Assembly (NCBI GenBank): GCA_000697355.1
Contig: JNEN01001258.1
Location: 1-64,000 of the forward strand
Direction of reading: 5' to 3'
Source: Syncephalastrum monosporum B8922
Taxonomy: Eukaryota; Mucoromycota; Mucoromycetes; Mucorales; Syncephalastraceae
Length of the DNA: 64,000 nucleotides
Shown: in pieces, positions 46,161 through 58,261 of the stretch
How positions within the stretch are numbered: the first letter of the stretch is position 1
Layout of the letters: every line of letters starts with the position of its first letter
Notes under the pieces: generated by a model
The model's input: the letters and a program-made list of their open reading frames with translations, nothing else
Database searches by the model: none
What the model was told of the DNA's origin: nothing
Position numbers and translations under genes: made by a program

Positions 46161-47917
46161 ATGAGATTTGCCCATTGGGAGTCCCTCTTTTTGCTATTAG
46201 TACCACTTGCCTCGGCTATCGTCCATGAGCAGCAACGGCCGTTTTTCACAGTGAGCGAGCCGTCATTGCCTGGGGCTGCGGACGAAAGACTGAAGCTGAG
46301 GTCCATCTACCATCGTGCATCGTACACAGGTCCAACCCCAGGTCTTTTTCGCAAACGCGACTTTATTCAGACACAACAAGAGGATGCATCGCTTCCAGTA
46401 CGCTTACGGAAAGAGACAACGCTCCGTCCTGCGCTAAGCAAGGCTGCTTTATTTGACCGATACTATCGGAAATCCGAGACTTTCCTGCAGGCCCAAGCGC
46501 TTCAGGAGCAGTTTGGCATTGAGGAAACGCTCGCTTTTGAGACAGCAGACGACGTCGTTCCGGATGTCACCCACCGTCCAACCGTGCTGAGCTTGGCCAT
46601 GATGGCTAACAATGCCTACGCAGATAAGGCGGAGAACAGCACAGATTGGTATGATATAGGAACCCCATGGAAAAAGGTCCGTTTCCCTCTCCCTCTCTCT
46701 CCCACTATCTCTCTTTCTCTCTCTTTCTCTCTCTCTCTACTTGGCTCTATGCTTACATCTTCCGATACAGAACGCATCTTTTGGCTGGGACTCGGACGGT
46801 CTGCGTGGCTACGTTTTTGCAAACAGTGACAATTCGCTTCTCGTTGTGAGTATCAAAGGCACGAGTGCAGGTCTGTGGGGCGGAGGTCCCACCGGCGAGA
46901 AAGACAAGCTTAATGTAAGTAGAAAAGGAGGGAAGACAAGACAAGGCAATACAAGAGAAGAGAAGAGAGGCCATAGGATCTTACTGATCGGTTGGGGCAG
47001 GACAATACCCTCTTTTCTTGCTGCTGCGGGCGTATCAGCCGAGCCTGGACCCCCGTTTGCGATTGTTTCCACGAAAACGACTACATGTGCAATCTACAGT
47101 GCTTGTACGATAACATCAGTCACAATGAGCTTTATTATACCCTGGCCATGGTAAAGGCATTCCTTGCATCCGGCCTACGCATGATATGGCTGACGAATAC
47201 AACTTGTAGGAAATTTATCAAGCCGTTCAAGACGAGTATGAAAATGCAACGATTTGGCTGACCGGTCATTCTCTGGGCGGTGCCCTGGCCAGCCTCGTAT
47301 CACAGACACTGTATGTGCCCACTGTCACTTTTGAGATTCCCGGAGATCAACTGGCCTCCAGACGCTTGCATCTGCCCTATGCATACACGGATCATAGCAA
47401 AACGCCTCTGTGGCACTTTGGTCATACAGCTGATCCCATCTTTGTAGGTGCTTGCACTGTAAGTATAGGTCGGCTTGGAATCCCAGAAAGAAGGTCAGAG
47501 GCTAACTGCACGATAATAGGGACCATCCAGTTCTTGTTGGTATGGCGGTTTCGCCATGGAGACACGGTGCCATACGGGCAAGGTATTGTTATATAAGCCG
47601 ATCTCTATAAAAGCAAACAGCCTACTTACCCACCTTCCATGCATGTCTAGGTGTGTACGTGGGATACAGTGAACGAAAAGAACTGGAGCCTGGATATCCG
47701 AGCCCATCGTGTCCAGGATGTCATCGAGAAGATTTTGAAGGACGAAAAGGAGTTCCCATCGTTGCCCGAGTGTGTCCCGGAAATGAAAGAGTGCGTGGAC
47801 TGTGGCCTATGGAATTTTGTGGATCCTCGCGACAACAAGACAACCGGACCCAGCACAACTCCCTCTGCCACTAAATCCGTCCCTGATCCGCCTGAAGACC
47901 CATGGATGACGTTATAG
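46161..47917 (+). CDS. ATG15: Autophagic lipase Atg15
   Basis: Class 3 lipase that breaks down autophagic-body membranes in the vacuole. Exons 46161-46676, 46771-46914, 47001-47150, 47210-47458, 47520-47582, 47651-47917; 462 residues. An N-terminal signal anchor (SLFLLLVPLASAIV) targets it to the ER/MVB route. Catalytic Ser lies in GHSLGGALASL; the family block FEIPGDQLASRRLHLP follows and the Asp/His region includes HFGHTADPIF. Cysteine-rich segments (CCCGRISRAWTPVCDC, CWYGGFAMETRCHTGKVC) are characteristic of Atg15. Start chosen at the Met directly before the hydrophobic anchor. Confidence 0.95.
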
Positions 47918-48613
47918 AAATCATATATGTAGATATGCAGATGCACATATCTACTTTGTAAACATACACGCATAAACTGAGCGGAGGTGTACTCGGCAAT
48001 ATCTATAAGGCGGTCTGTAGCGGGCAATGGTAACATCCGTTCTTTTGTCCCCATCTCATGCAAAAAGCCTCCTCGTGGGTCGGTGTACCGGGAGATTGTC
48101 TTTGAAAATATCGCATGATTCGGTCTGGGTCACCCAGGATGATTTCTGTACCCCTATCTGGTTACATATGGACCTCTTGCCAAGTGCTTGTTGCAATCCA
48201 ACTTGTATGTGTGTCGCATAGACAAGCTATTGGCTGCGTTAGATTGCTTTTGCTTGAACTTGACATGTCAGGCGTCTTCGCCTGTAGCTTGCTTACCTTT
48301 CCCGAGAACGGGACACGCTCGGCACAGACAGTAGTGTCTTATCTTTTTTTTTAAGAAACATTAAAGCATACATACGTAGCAGCATTCGGAAGCAAGGGAA
48401 GCAAGGAAAAGTTTTGGATGGCATAGAAGGATCACCTCGGCAGAGGGTCTGTGTGTATCCCGCAGGAGAAGGTCGGTCCGTTGTTTGTATAATGTACAGA
48501 AAGAAAGTAGATAGAGGAAGAGAGAGGGAGAGAGATAATGGCAGAGAGAAAGACAGAAGGGAAGAGGAGCAGCAATTGATTACAAGGGAATGGGTATACA
48601 GTATGAAGAGTTA
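47918..48613. other. Intergenic region, convergent 3' ends
   Basis: About 700 bp between the stop codons of ATG15 and the kinase gene, with a GA-rich tract (48505-48570). No gene recognised. Confidence 0.5.
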
Positions 48614-49828
48614 TCATACAATGATGCGCGAGTGAGTTGTGGTTGGGCTATCCACGTCGATGTTTTCGTTTTGGGTACCCAAGAGAGGAATACGGAAGTA
48701 TGCATCCGTCCCATAGCCGTCCATGGTCATCAGAGACAAGTTGCCGCCGAGATATTCGGCATAGACACGGCTCATGGGTAGACCGATCCCAAGTTGTATC
48801 TGGAGGTGATCGTGTTCGGTTGCCCTGGCTGCGAGTTGCGAGACACTCGAGAGATTGTGGGGCCGCTGACCATACGACCAGATGCGTGAGAAGACCGGGG
48901 CCGCCATGCCGCCCCCACGGTCCGACACTCGGAAATAGACATCGGTTGTGTTGGAAGCGATCGTGACGTGGACGGGTGCTTTGGCCTCGGTGGACAGAGT
49001 ATGGCGCATGGCGTTCGAAAGGAGCTGGTAGAGGATGTACTGGATATGATCGTGGATGTACGTAAACGAGATATCGTCCCCGTGGATCGCTATCTCGGGT
49101 GTCTCGTGATGCGCTCGGACCAGCGTCGCGCACTGCTGTACGAGCGCGCGTGCCGAGCATCGCCTGAATACGGAGGAGACCACATCCTCGTGATGCTGTC
49201 GTGTCAGCGCCAAATGCTGCTCGGCCAGGGTCCGTCTGGAAATCCTGGACCGCAGCGAAGCGTTCATGAAGCGGTCCATGGCGTCCGAGTTCATGTGCTG
49301 CCCGCACTCGCTCATACCGAGGGCCAGCCGGGGAATCACCACTAGGTGCGCCTCGAGATTCTCGGCCAGGGTCTGGCAGAAGCGCTGGTTGTCCTCCAAG
49401 GTCTGGATCGGGGGTACCCGCCGGAGATGCTCGAATGCATGCCAGTACAGGTCGTACACATTTTGGACGTGCGGGTTCGTGCCGACAATAAAGGGCAGCT
49501 TCTGGAATTCGCGTATGCGGTGCGAGATGCGTATGGGCAGCTCTTGGCGCACATAGTTGGCTGATTTCAGGAGTCTGTCTGGCTGGAGATGGCGCTCATA
49601 GAACATGAGTTGCCGCAGAGTAATAGGCGTCGGCTTGCGATTGACATAGTCGTCGAGGGTCTTGTTATGGTAGAAATGCTGGTTCGACTGTGCGTTGAGT
49701 GCAGGTGACGAGTTGCCGGGCGGGGCGGTGGTTGTGCTGGCAACGGCTTCTGTGCTGAAGTGCGCTTTTCGCTTTGCTATAGTGAAAGGGGCCGCCGTCA
49801 CCCCGAGAGTCTTGATGCGAGAGGCCAT
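48614..49828 (-). CDS. Mitochondrial 2-oxoacid dehydrogenase kinase (BCKDK/PDK family)
   Basis: Inactivating kinase of the branched-chain 2-oxoacid or pyruvate dehydrogenase complex, mitochondrial matrix. Single exon, 404 residues; the ATG at 49828 opens a basic presequence (MASRIKTLGV...KRKAHFSTE). The N-terminal four-helix domain has LPFIVGTNPHVQNVYDLY, which looks more like BCKDK than PDK. The GHKL ATP-binding domain has the N box QLLSNAMRHT (270s), G1 box VSDRGGGM and G2 box GIGLPMSRVYAEYLGGNL. At position 268 a Gln occupies the place where the family normally has the catalytic Glu of the N box. It is one of the few intronless genes here. Confidence 0.92.
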   Translation of the reverse strand: MASRIKTLGVTAAPFTIAKRKAHFSTEAVASTTTAPPGNSSPALNAQSNQHFYHNKTLDDYVNRKPTPITLRQLMFYERHLQPDRLLKSANYVRQELPIRISHRIREFQKLPFIVGTNPHVQNVYDLYWHAFEHLRRVPPIQTLEDNQRFCQTLAENLEAHLVVIPRLALGMSECGQHMNSDAMDRFMNASLRSRISRRTLAEQHLALTRQHHEDVVSSVFRRCSARALVQQCATLVRAHHETPEIAIHGDDISFTYIHDHIQYILYQLLSNAMRHTLSTEAKAPVHVTIASNTTDVYFRVSDRGGGMAAPVFSRIWSYGQRPHNLSSVSQLAARATEHDHLQIQLGIGLPMSRVYAEYLGGNLSLMTMDGYGTDAYFRIPLLGTQNENIDVDSPTTTHSRIIV

Positions 49829-50261
49829 TGAGCGATACCAACAGGAGATAGATATGAAAGAGAAGAGGACGTGAAAAGTAAGAGGGAAAAGAGAAATAAA
49901 AAAAAAAAAGGGTAGAACAGGTGAGCTCAGGGCAACACTTGCCGTAGAGTAGAGTGAGTCATGCGCCAATCGTAAAGCCTCACTGGTCGAATGCATCCCG
50001 ATTTGGTGATGGTCGCTTTCTCAACGCATGACTGAAGCTAAATCCATAGATCCAGTATTACAGGCTTCCCATCTAATATACTAATTCACATCAGATTCCC
50101 TGTTTGCGTTCTGTCACCGAGTATGCAAGTATCTCCCTCTTTTTCTTTTTGTTTTTTTTTTTTCCTCTGCAGCAACCCCCCTTATGCTACTATTCACGCA
50201 CGAGCACTCAAAACTGTATGTTATGTTATATAGAGGGAATATATCAAACTTTCACATGCTT
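49829..50261. other. Intergenic region between VPS39 3' end and kinase promoter
   Basis: About 430 bp with oligo(T) (50152-50163) and oligo(A) runs. No coding signal beyond a noncoding-like extension of the kinase frame to 49996. Confidence 0.5.
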
Positions 50262-53200
50262 CTACATAAGTTTCCACTGAGCTTGTTCAATGCGCTCCTT
50301 GCAAGAATAATGCACAACGGTGCCATTCGGAAACACCGCAAACACGCTATATAATTTGGGATTTTGTCTTTTGTCAGTCGACTTATTCTTCTTGTGTTCC
50401 GGTTATTGACTTGTTTCCTTTTTTACCTTGTGCCGATGCGTTTATTGCATTGAGGACACATGCGGTCTTCCGTAATTTTGACGGCACGTGATCGGTACCG
50501 CATCAACTGCTCCTCCACCTACACGTCAAAAAGCACGTCAGTGATGGTGTCATGTCGCATGTATCGACGGTGTACCTGGAGTTGCTCGGCCTTGAGCAGG
50601 TTCTTGACCACGAGATCCATATTCCGCTCCTTGTTGGCTTCCCGGATATACTTTTCGAAAAAGGGAAACAGGCCATGCAGACGGGTACCGAGAGGCAAAA
50701 TAGACAAGACTTGGGACGCATCAATGTGCGAGCCATGATGCGCGAGAAGGTCCAGTGCCGGTTCGAGAAGGGGTTTATCGTTGTTGCTCGGCTGCAGATA
50801 CACGCGCAGTAGCGTCAGATAGATTCTCTCGCCCTTGACTGGATCTTCGTTATAGAGTTTGGTACAATACCTACACGCGCAGAGACACACGCACACACGC
50901 ATGAGATACAGTGGAAAGCGAACTTTTCTTTGTGACTTACTCCTCAGCCATGCTGTAGTTTTTGAGTTTATAGACGTAAATGTCAAGGGCTTGGTCGTGC
51001 TGCCCAATCCTGCTCAGCAAAACGGCGCGCTCTTCGAAGAGATCTATAATATATGTGAGTCCCATCCTATTCTGTCCTGGTCAAACCTTTATAAAGCTTA
51101 TACCATTCATGGGAAGCCGCGGCAAGACCTTCTCGGCTCGATAATGGGTCGATTGAGTCAAGAAGGCCAAAAACTTTTGTCGCAGCTCTTGCTTCTGGTC
51201 CGAATCTAGAAAAAAAATGCCACCAATTTCCGAATGAGTACCGTCCTCCCATCTATTCATATGTCATAAAGCAGACCTTCTTCGGCCAGAGTCTTGTCGA
51301 GGTATGCGATGGCGAGTCGGTTGTGGAAGTCGGGCAGGGTATCATGTAACTCGTCGATAATGTATTCGAGGTATTGAATAGCAAGATCGTCCGAGATGGA
51401 TTGTAGATGGGTCAGAACCTGGTTGCGCGGGTATGTCTCCACTTCGGCCAAGTCATCAATGAATATCTACGAAATACGATAAATCCCTCTGCTACTCACT
51501 GAGATATACATGCCCACAACTTACATCCATGCCATGGTTAGGGTCTTTTTCGAGCACCCATCGTGAATACTTTAGGACGAGATCAAAATGCTCTGGTCCG
51601 AGTCTCTGGAGATACCGTATGGTGGGTACCACACCACGAAGTGTGCCTTCATTTTGCTGTCCTAGCCTATAGACGACAATGAGTGTTCATTCTCTCGATG
51701 GGCGCTCCGGCTACGTACTTGGCCAACAGATCAAGAGCACTCCCGTGCAGGCCTTTGCAGTTATACAGGTCGACGAGCTCCTTGTATTTCTATTGGCGCA
51801 TGAGCAAAACACACAAGTGACAGCATGCGCCTGTCAGTTACCTTTCTGTTGGACAGGATGGTCTCGCATTCCTGTACGTCACAGTGGTTCTGCACGCGCA
51901 GCAGTGGGCCCACAAGCGCATCGTTGGTCATCATGTACGATTTGAGCAAGGTAGTGTCCACCAGCGTAGCCTCTTGGAGAAGGTCTTCGTCTTCTTGAGC
52001 GGCCAGTTTTTTCGACAGTCGTTGGCGCTTATCGGTTAAGAAGCGGATCAAGTAGGACACGGCGTCATGCAGGTTCAGACCTTGCAAGGGAACATGGGCG
52101 GGCTTGTTTTGCTGCGTATTGGACGTCTTGGAGGTTTGTCCGCTCCTCGCGGAAAGGATGCTAGCCGGTCGGCTTGGCGTGTCCTTCTCCTTTTCTTTTT
52201 CCTCCTCTTCCTTTTTCTTGCGCACAGGCGAGAGCAGGCTCTCGTTTTCCTCGTCTGCCAAAGTCTCATCCGGGGTGGAGGCCAAGGGACCCGAAATGAG
52301 TTCGGGGTACAGACGGATGACCTCGGCTGGGTATGTGTCGAGTTCCTGGAACAAGCTGAGCGCCTTGTCGTATTCGCCCCGCTTGAACAGCAAATGAGCA
52401 TACAATGTGCGGATGGAGCGCAGCTTTTCCTCCTTGTTTTCGACCAGCACCGCGTCGATCTGCTCGAGCAGACTCACGGCTTCTTGGTATTCTTCGTTTT
52501 CAACGAGTTGGTCGATCTAGCAGGCCATGTTGGAACAATCAGACTGGTCCTCTCTCTCCCTCTCTCCTTTTGGTTACCTGGGTGGTAAAACTGTAGGGTG
52601 TAAAGCGCCAAATTTGGGTGGTACTTGCGACATAGACGAGTTTGCCTTGGTTAAGGAACCGGGCATTGGCCAGTTCTATTTGCTGAACGAGTGCGAGCGT
52701 CTGAATGTTGCGCACCTCGATGTGTCGTGGAAGAATTGCAATGACGTATGGATAGGAGTAGCCTAGGTGACTCGGATGAATATGCCAGGCGAAGACAATC
52801 ATGTATCTTTATGTCTTTACCCATCTGCTCGGGCGCACCGGACCATTCGATGCCAACCTTGCGGGTCGGTGTGCCATCCAACCCCAGGAAAATACTGACG
52901 TCTGCAGACATGCACAGAGAGAGAGAGAGAGCGCGTGAGAAAGGTCAATTCCCTACGCTTCATCATTGCGTGTGGTGTGACTTACGGTCCCTTGCAAGCA
53001 GCATTTCGTTGTTGGGTATCTTGGTCACCATGGGCTTGCCACCCCGAGAGCCGATCGACATATTGTACAAGCTATTGAGGGTGCTCATGGGGCCGGCCTC
53101 GGCTGCGGCGGTTGTACCGGTCGGCGCAAAGAGCTCTGTGAGCTGGTCGGCTTCGACATCCATCAGGGCATATTCGGCGGCAAAGCCAAGACAAATCTTG

Positions 53201-53925
53201 GTATTGCCTACCCAGGCCATGGCCTTGATACGGTCGGGTATATTGAGCTCCTTTGTCTCGTGGAATTCGGTATCTTTCCAGACAAAGACAAGCAGCTTTT
53301 TGCGGGCGGCGACGGCAAGGCGCGTGGTCAGAACCGGGATATGCTCGTCAGTCATTTCCACCATGGTTTGGACAGCAAACAGGTTGGCACCCTTCGTACG
53401 GCCGAGTGCCATGCGCAGCTCAAATGTGCGTAAATCATGCAGACTGACCAGCCCATCTATTATTTTTCATGTCATGTTTTGTTTTGTCTCCTTTCAGCTT
53501 CATATCGGATACTCGCAGCAAAGAAGAGGGCATTACCTGACAGAGAGACAAGGACGTCAATCTCTTTGATGATATCGAGCTGCTCGATCGGTTTCTTTGA
53601 GAAAGTCTTGTGGGTCTGCACCAGCGTCACCTCAGGCACTTCGTTGTCGTCTGCGACTGTGTGGTTGGAGAGGTAAGTCACCGAACGTACCCGGGTCATT
53701 CCAGTCATAGTTCTATTTACCCAAGGGTTCTTTGATATCGTATTCGAGAAGATGCCCGACGCTTGTGCCGATCAGCAGGCGATCACCTATTAGAGCAGAG
53801 AGAGGTGAGAGGTGAGAGGTGAGAGGATGCAAAGGCAGACGGGAGAGCAAGTTACCGTGTGCGAAAATGGACTCGATGCGATTGACTTTCTCAACGACGG
53901 TGGTGACCTGGAAAGCATTGTGCAT
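50262..53925 (-). CDS. VPS39: HOPS complex subunit Vps39/Vam6
   Basis: HOPS tethering subunit that binds Ypt7/Rab7 for vacuole fusion. Fifteen exons (3' end of each listed second): 53925-53856, 53785-53721, 53656-53538, 53456-52986, 52901-52821, 52762-52578, 52516-51842, 51789-51719, 51666-51526, 51466-51277, 51205-51104, 51043-50941, 50870-50576, 50518-50427, 50346-50262; 914 residues. N-terminal CNH propeller (LIGTSVGHLLEYDI, GLVSLHDLRTFEL, PYVIAILPRHIEVR), then alpha-solenoid repeats (LVDLYNCKGLHGSALDLL, ALDIYVYKLKNYSMAEEYC). The C-terminus has the Vps39 zinc-ribbon motif MCPQCNKRIG...VVHYSC. A highly charged insert of KE repeats (about 52180-52240) sits in the solenoid. The intron 50575-50519 was chosen because it restores EQLQVEEQLMRYRSRAVK. 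Confidence 0.92.
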
Positions 53926-54510
53926 GTTGATAGCTGAATAAGCACCCGAGGCAGAAGAGGTGGGTTAGAGAGGGCGGCACTGGGTTCGTGTTTCAAGGAG
54001 AGCGGCGTGCGAGAGAGAAAGACGCGGCCTGTTCGCACTGCGAAATCATACGGCGTACCAGTATCAGGAAAAATCCGGTTGCCAGATGAGCGCTTCCTTG
54101 AGCCTAGTGGTGAATGCTTGTATCCAGACCTGCTTGGCTGATGAATACTATGATATGAATGCACCCCTGCATGCCTTGCCTATCGATTCTTTGCATTGAT
54201 AATGTTCAGAGGCTCTCGTTCAGGTTTTACATGCACTTCTTGAGAGCCAGCAACATGACCCATGCCATGAATACTCGAATATCGCAGTTCGAACAGAGAT
54301 ACTTCACCTAGATTAGGGCTGCCACAACCGAGAGCACACTAGGCATTACAAATATCAAGAAAAAACCCGGTCTATAGTGTCATTGTACGCTTGAATGTAT
54401 ATTCATACACATATTATACACATATTGACATGTCTGTAGATACTACTTTTTTTTTCTATCTCGCGATCTACTTATCTAAAATATATATACACAGCTGGAA
54501 AGGATCTGTT
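53926..54510. other. Intergenic region between DUF1992 gene and VPS39
   Basis: About 585 bp, noncoding; a short GAGAGGT repeat lies just inside the first VPS39 intron (53800-53825). Nothing further seen. Confidence 0.5.
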
Positions 54511-55467
54511 TTAGGAGGACCGATCACGAAGATCGCGCCATTCGCTCTCAAGATCTAACAACGGTTTCCGTACCGAAGAGGGGCACATGACGTTGTAGCT
54601 TCGAATAGCTGAATTGACGCGATCGACATATTTGACAAAGAAGGCCCCATCTCTTTGGCGCCACAGCTCGTATGCATGCACGTGGCGCAACGAGTGTTGA
54701 AGTTGGGTACGAAACTGACTGACCTCGGTGTCGACCTGTTGTTGCATCATGATCCAGGGCGGGGCCGCGCCCTGGCGCTGGACGATCCGATTCAAAAGAA
54801 ACTCGGTGCGATCTGCCACCGGACTACTTCCAAACCCATCCTCGGCGAGGGGCTTGCCGCGCCCTGGCAAGTCATCAAACTCACCTCGCATCCGCGCAGC
54901 ACGGATTCGTTCTTCGGCCAGCGACATGATGTCGCCTATGCTTCTTGGCGTCTCTTCTGAAGCATCCTCTTGCTCGTCCGCATGGACGGGGTACTTTTGG
55001 TTCATCGAGTAGTCGATAGCAGCGTCCCGGGCGTTCATCAGACGCTTCTGGTGCGTGGCCCGTCGCTTCTTGGTGCGCAAGCGATTCTTCTCTTGGCTCG
55101 AGACGTCGTCGTTCTCGTGGATGCCCTGCACTTGGGCGGGATGCAGCTGCGGGTTGGGAAGTTGGCGTCGTGCTGCCCCTTCGATGCGGATCGGCGGCGT
55201 ACGGTGCTTGTCGAGAATCATCCGCAGCACAGAATCAGCAACGGATTCTTCGCCCGTCCAAGGCTGCTCCTTGACTTTGTGGATCTCTCTTGCCCGCCTC
55301 TGACGCTCTTCTTCTGCCTCCTCATTCTCAGAGCGACCAAAAATGCTGATATAGCGTGCGCGTTGTGGAGTACAAGAGAGACATTGGACTAAAGATGGGA
55401 TGGGTCGTTTCGGCTGCCTCAAGAACATACACGGAAAAGAGAGCAAATGTGGGACATATGCATCCAA
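54511..55467 (-). CDS. DUF1992 protein (DnaJ homolog subfamily C member 28-like)
   Basis: Conserved protein of unclear function; animal DNAJC28 carries the same domain and acts in Golgi/mitochondrial contexts. Single exon, 318 residues. The DUF1992 core lies around residues 175-245: IGDIMSLAEERIRAARMRGE, the hallmark FDDLPGRGKPL, then TEFLLNRIVQRQGAAPPWI. The J-domain is absent. The N-terminus (PCMFLRQPKRPIPSLVQ...RARYIS) is basic and free of acid residues, compatible with mitochondrial import; an internal Met (55425) is an alternative start. Head-to-head with RPN3, 150 bp apart. Confidence 0.88.
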   Translation of the reverse strand: MDAYVPHLLSFPCMFLRQPKRPIPSLVQCLSCTPQRARYISIFGRSENEEAEEERQRRAREIHKVKEQPWTGEESVADSVLRMILDKHRTPPIRIEGAARRQLPNPQLHPAQVQGIHENDDVSSQEKNRLRTKKRRATHQKRLMNARDAAIDYSMNQKYPVHADEQEDASEETPRSIGDIMSLAEERIRAARMRGEFDDLPGRGKPLAEDGFGSSPVADRTEFLLNRIVQRQGAAPPWIMMQQQVDTEVSQFRTQLQHSLRHVHAYELWRQRDGAFFVKYVDRVNSAIRSYNVMCPSSVRKPLLDLESEWRDLRDRSS

Positions 55468-55511
55468 GCACCAGACAAATTCGAAGGCTGACTTTAAATT
55501 TCACGAGTGAG

Positions 55512-55518
55512 TACGTCA
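55512..55518. promoter_or_regulatory. CRE-like element (TACGTCA) in the DUF1992/RPN3 bidirectional promoter
   Basis: TACGTCA lies in the 150-bp gap between the two divergent start codons, the core bound by fungal ATF/CREB-type bZIP factors. No proteasome-associated GGTGGCAAA element was seen. Motif match only. Confidence 0.35.
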
Positions 55519-55617
55519 GCTTTCATCGTCGTTGTCGTCGTCGCGCGACGCGCCAGCGCAGTTCAGCAGCTGGTTTCTTTCCTACTTTTTATCTTTTTTT
55601 AAATACTCAGAGTCGAC

Positions 55618-57497
55618 ATGGCAGACAACAAAGAACACAAAGACAACATGGAGATTGAGGAGGACGAAGCTACAAAGCAGCAGCGTATTGAAAAGGAGAA
55701 CACCGCTGCCTTGATTGCAGGTACAGAAAGGCCATCGTCAGCTGCTCAATCTACTCACATTATGTATAATCCAGACCTGAAGCGCAACTTTTCGCTGCTG
55801 GAGCGTGCAGTCGACACCGCCGAGTCTCGGTTTACGACGCGTGTTTTGAGAACACTTCCTTCCGTTCGTCGTCGTTTGACCGCCCCCATCCTCGCTCAAG
55901 TCATCACAGAAACCTACGGTCCTTGTAAGTTCATCCTCATCGTGTCTACCAAAAGGCGAGAAGCTCACGTCGTCTCTAGCCGATGGACAAAAGACAGAGA
56001 TCCTGAAATACCTGGGCCAGGTACGTTGAAACAAGTGCGTAAGGGATGAATCCGGGTTGGCTGATGCACTCTGTGTTCTGTAGGAGCCTACCTCGATGGA
56101 CGTGGATAACGACAAGAAGACCAGCATCCTGCCTGAAGTGGACATGTACCTGCATCTTCTGACCGTCATCTATCTTTTGGATCAAAACGAGCTGGACAAG
56201 GTATGGAAAAGGATGGGTTGCAATCCACTCACTCTTGTCCAATACTTACGCTTCTTCCAATTCTGCTAGGGTCTCCACCTCGTCAACAGCACGATCGAAT
56301 CGCTTCATCGCCTCAACCGACGCACACTCGATCAGCTCGCCGCACGTCTCTATTTCTATCACGCACGTTTCTACGAGCTCCTGGGTCGTTTGGCTGAGAT
56401 CCGACCGCAACAACTGGCTGCGCTGCGGACTGCTTCTCTGCGACGCGACGATGAGACACAAGTAAGCAAGGGACCATCAGAGAGACAGAGAGAGAGAGAG
56501 AGAGAAAAAGAGAGAGAAGGGCACAGAACTCAACCCACGAATATAGGCAACCCTCCTCAACCTGTTACTGCGAAACTACTTTGTCCACAACCTCTACGAT
56601 CAAGCCGATAAGCTGGTGTCCAAGAGCTCGTTCCCCGAGGGTGCTGGTAACAACCAGGCCGCACGTTACGCTTACTACCTCGGCCGTATTAAGGCCCTCC
56701 AGCTCGATTACACCTCGGCCCATACCTATCTGACCCAAGCTATCCGCAAGGCACCCCAGAACAACGTCACTGCCGGTTTTCAACAGACCGTGTACAAATT
56801 CTTTATCGTCGTGCAGCTTTTGATGGGCGAGATCCCAGAGCGGTCCGTGTTCCGACAGGCTGTCTTAAAAAAGGCCCTCGTGCCTTACCTCCATATTACC
56901 CAAGGTACGAAGTGAAACAAGCAGGATGTAGCTTTTTTTTTTGCTGACACAAACGAACTTTGCAACAAACTTCAATGGGTAGCTGTCCGCATTGGTGATC
57001 TGAACAAGTTCCAGGAAGCCCTTGCCCAATTCGATGCGGTATTCAAAAAGGACAAGACGTACACACTCATCCTGCGTTTGCGCCACAACGTCATCAAGAC
57101 GGGTATCCGCATGATCAGCTTGTCGTACTCCAAGATCTCCTTGCGTGACATTTGCATCCGACTCTGTCTCGACAGCGAGGAGGACGCCGAGTTCATCGTG
57201 TCCAAGGCGATCCGCGACGGTGTTATTGATGCGACCCTCGACCACAACGGCGGCTTCATGAAGAGCAAGGAGATCGTCGATATCTACTCGACAAACGAGC
57301 CCCAGGTTGCATTCAACCAGCGCATCAGCTTCTGCCTTAACCTGCACAACGAGGCCGTTAAGGCCATGCGTTTCCCGTTGGACGCGCACCGCAAGGAGCT
57401 CGCGAATGCCGAAGCGGCCCGTGAGCGGGAGCGCGAGCTCGCGCAGGAAATTGCAGAGGGTGACCTGGACGACGAAGGTGATCTCGGTGACTTTTAA
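55618..57497 (+). CDS. RPN3: 26S proteasome regulatory subunit Rpn3
   Basis: PCI-domain non-ATPase subunit of the 19S lid. Exons 55618-55720, 55775-55924, 55980-56020, 56084-56200, 56270-56461, 56547-56904, 56983-57497; 491 residues. TPR-like helical repeats ([34 protein letters not shown]) precede the PCI domain, with LIGxx-type helix [10 protein letters not shown], then [20 protein letters not shown] and [19 protein letters not shown]. The acidic tail ([12 protein letters not shown]) is typical. The N-terminal 35 residues are highly charged. Confidence 0.96.
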
Positions 57498-57638
57498 AGA
57501 AGCAGAATGCCGAAACAAGCAGAATGCGATCAAGAAAGAAAGAAAGAAAAAGTCTATCGTGATTAAAAACATGAGGAATAAAGAAAGAAAAAAAAACATC
57601 TACAATAACAAAGAGAGTAACACGATGAGGCACGAATT

Positions 57639-58230
57639 TTACAAGTTCTTTCTCTCCGGGGGTTTGACGACGAGACAGCGCATCATCATGTAGTCACAGA
57701 TTTCGTTGATGACACTGTACACGATGTGGGCATAATGCAAGGCAGCCACGCCCAGCAAGGAGACGATCACGCCCTTTTGACTGACGGGCAGCGGGCTAAA
57801 AGAAAAAATCACAAACACACGAGATCAGTTTCGACAAATGAACGGACACAGAAAACGGCATGTCTTACCTGGTGGTCTGGATATCAAGGTAGGCGAGAGC
57901 AAAACCGGTGGTGAGAATAAGGCTGGAAGAAGAGTTCCAGTAAGGAAACTCCATTTTGGCCACGTGGGCGGTGATCATCCGGCCGACCTGGTGGCCAAAG
58001 AGCAAGCCGATGAAAAGAATAAAGTAGACAAGGTAGTCGGTGACGAGAGCGGGCCACAGACAGAGCCACCAATACGAGATCGTGACCATGTAAATGAACG
58101 GAAACAGACCTAACAAGGCCCGGAAGGTCGAGCGATCGGGGTGGGACATGTCGGTCGGGTTCCGCTTCACCTGGATGACGTTGTACACGCTGCAGAACAG
58201 CTGTTGAGCAAACGACAGGACACATGCATA

Positions 58231-58261
<31 letters not shown>

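Noticed and set aside
55618..57497. Long minus-strand frame (244 codons) overlapping RPN3 exon 7 (56865-57599).
   Set aside because: Antisense of a conserved PCI domain; the plus strand is unambiguously Rpn3.
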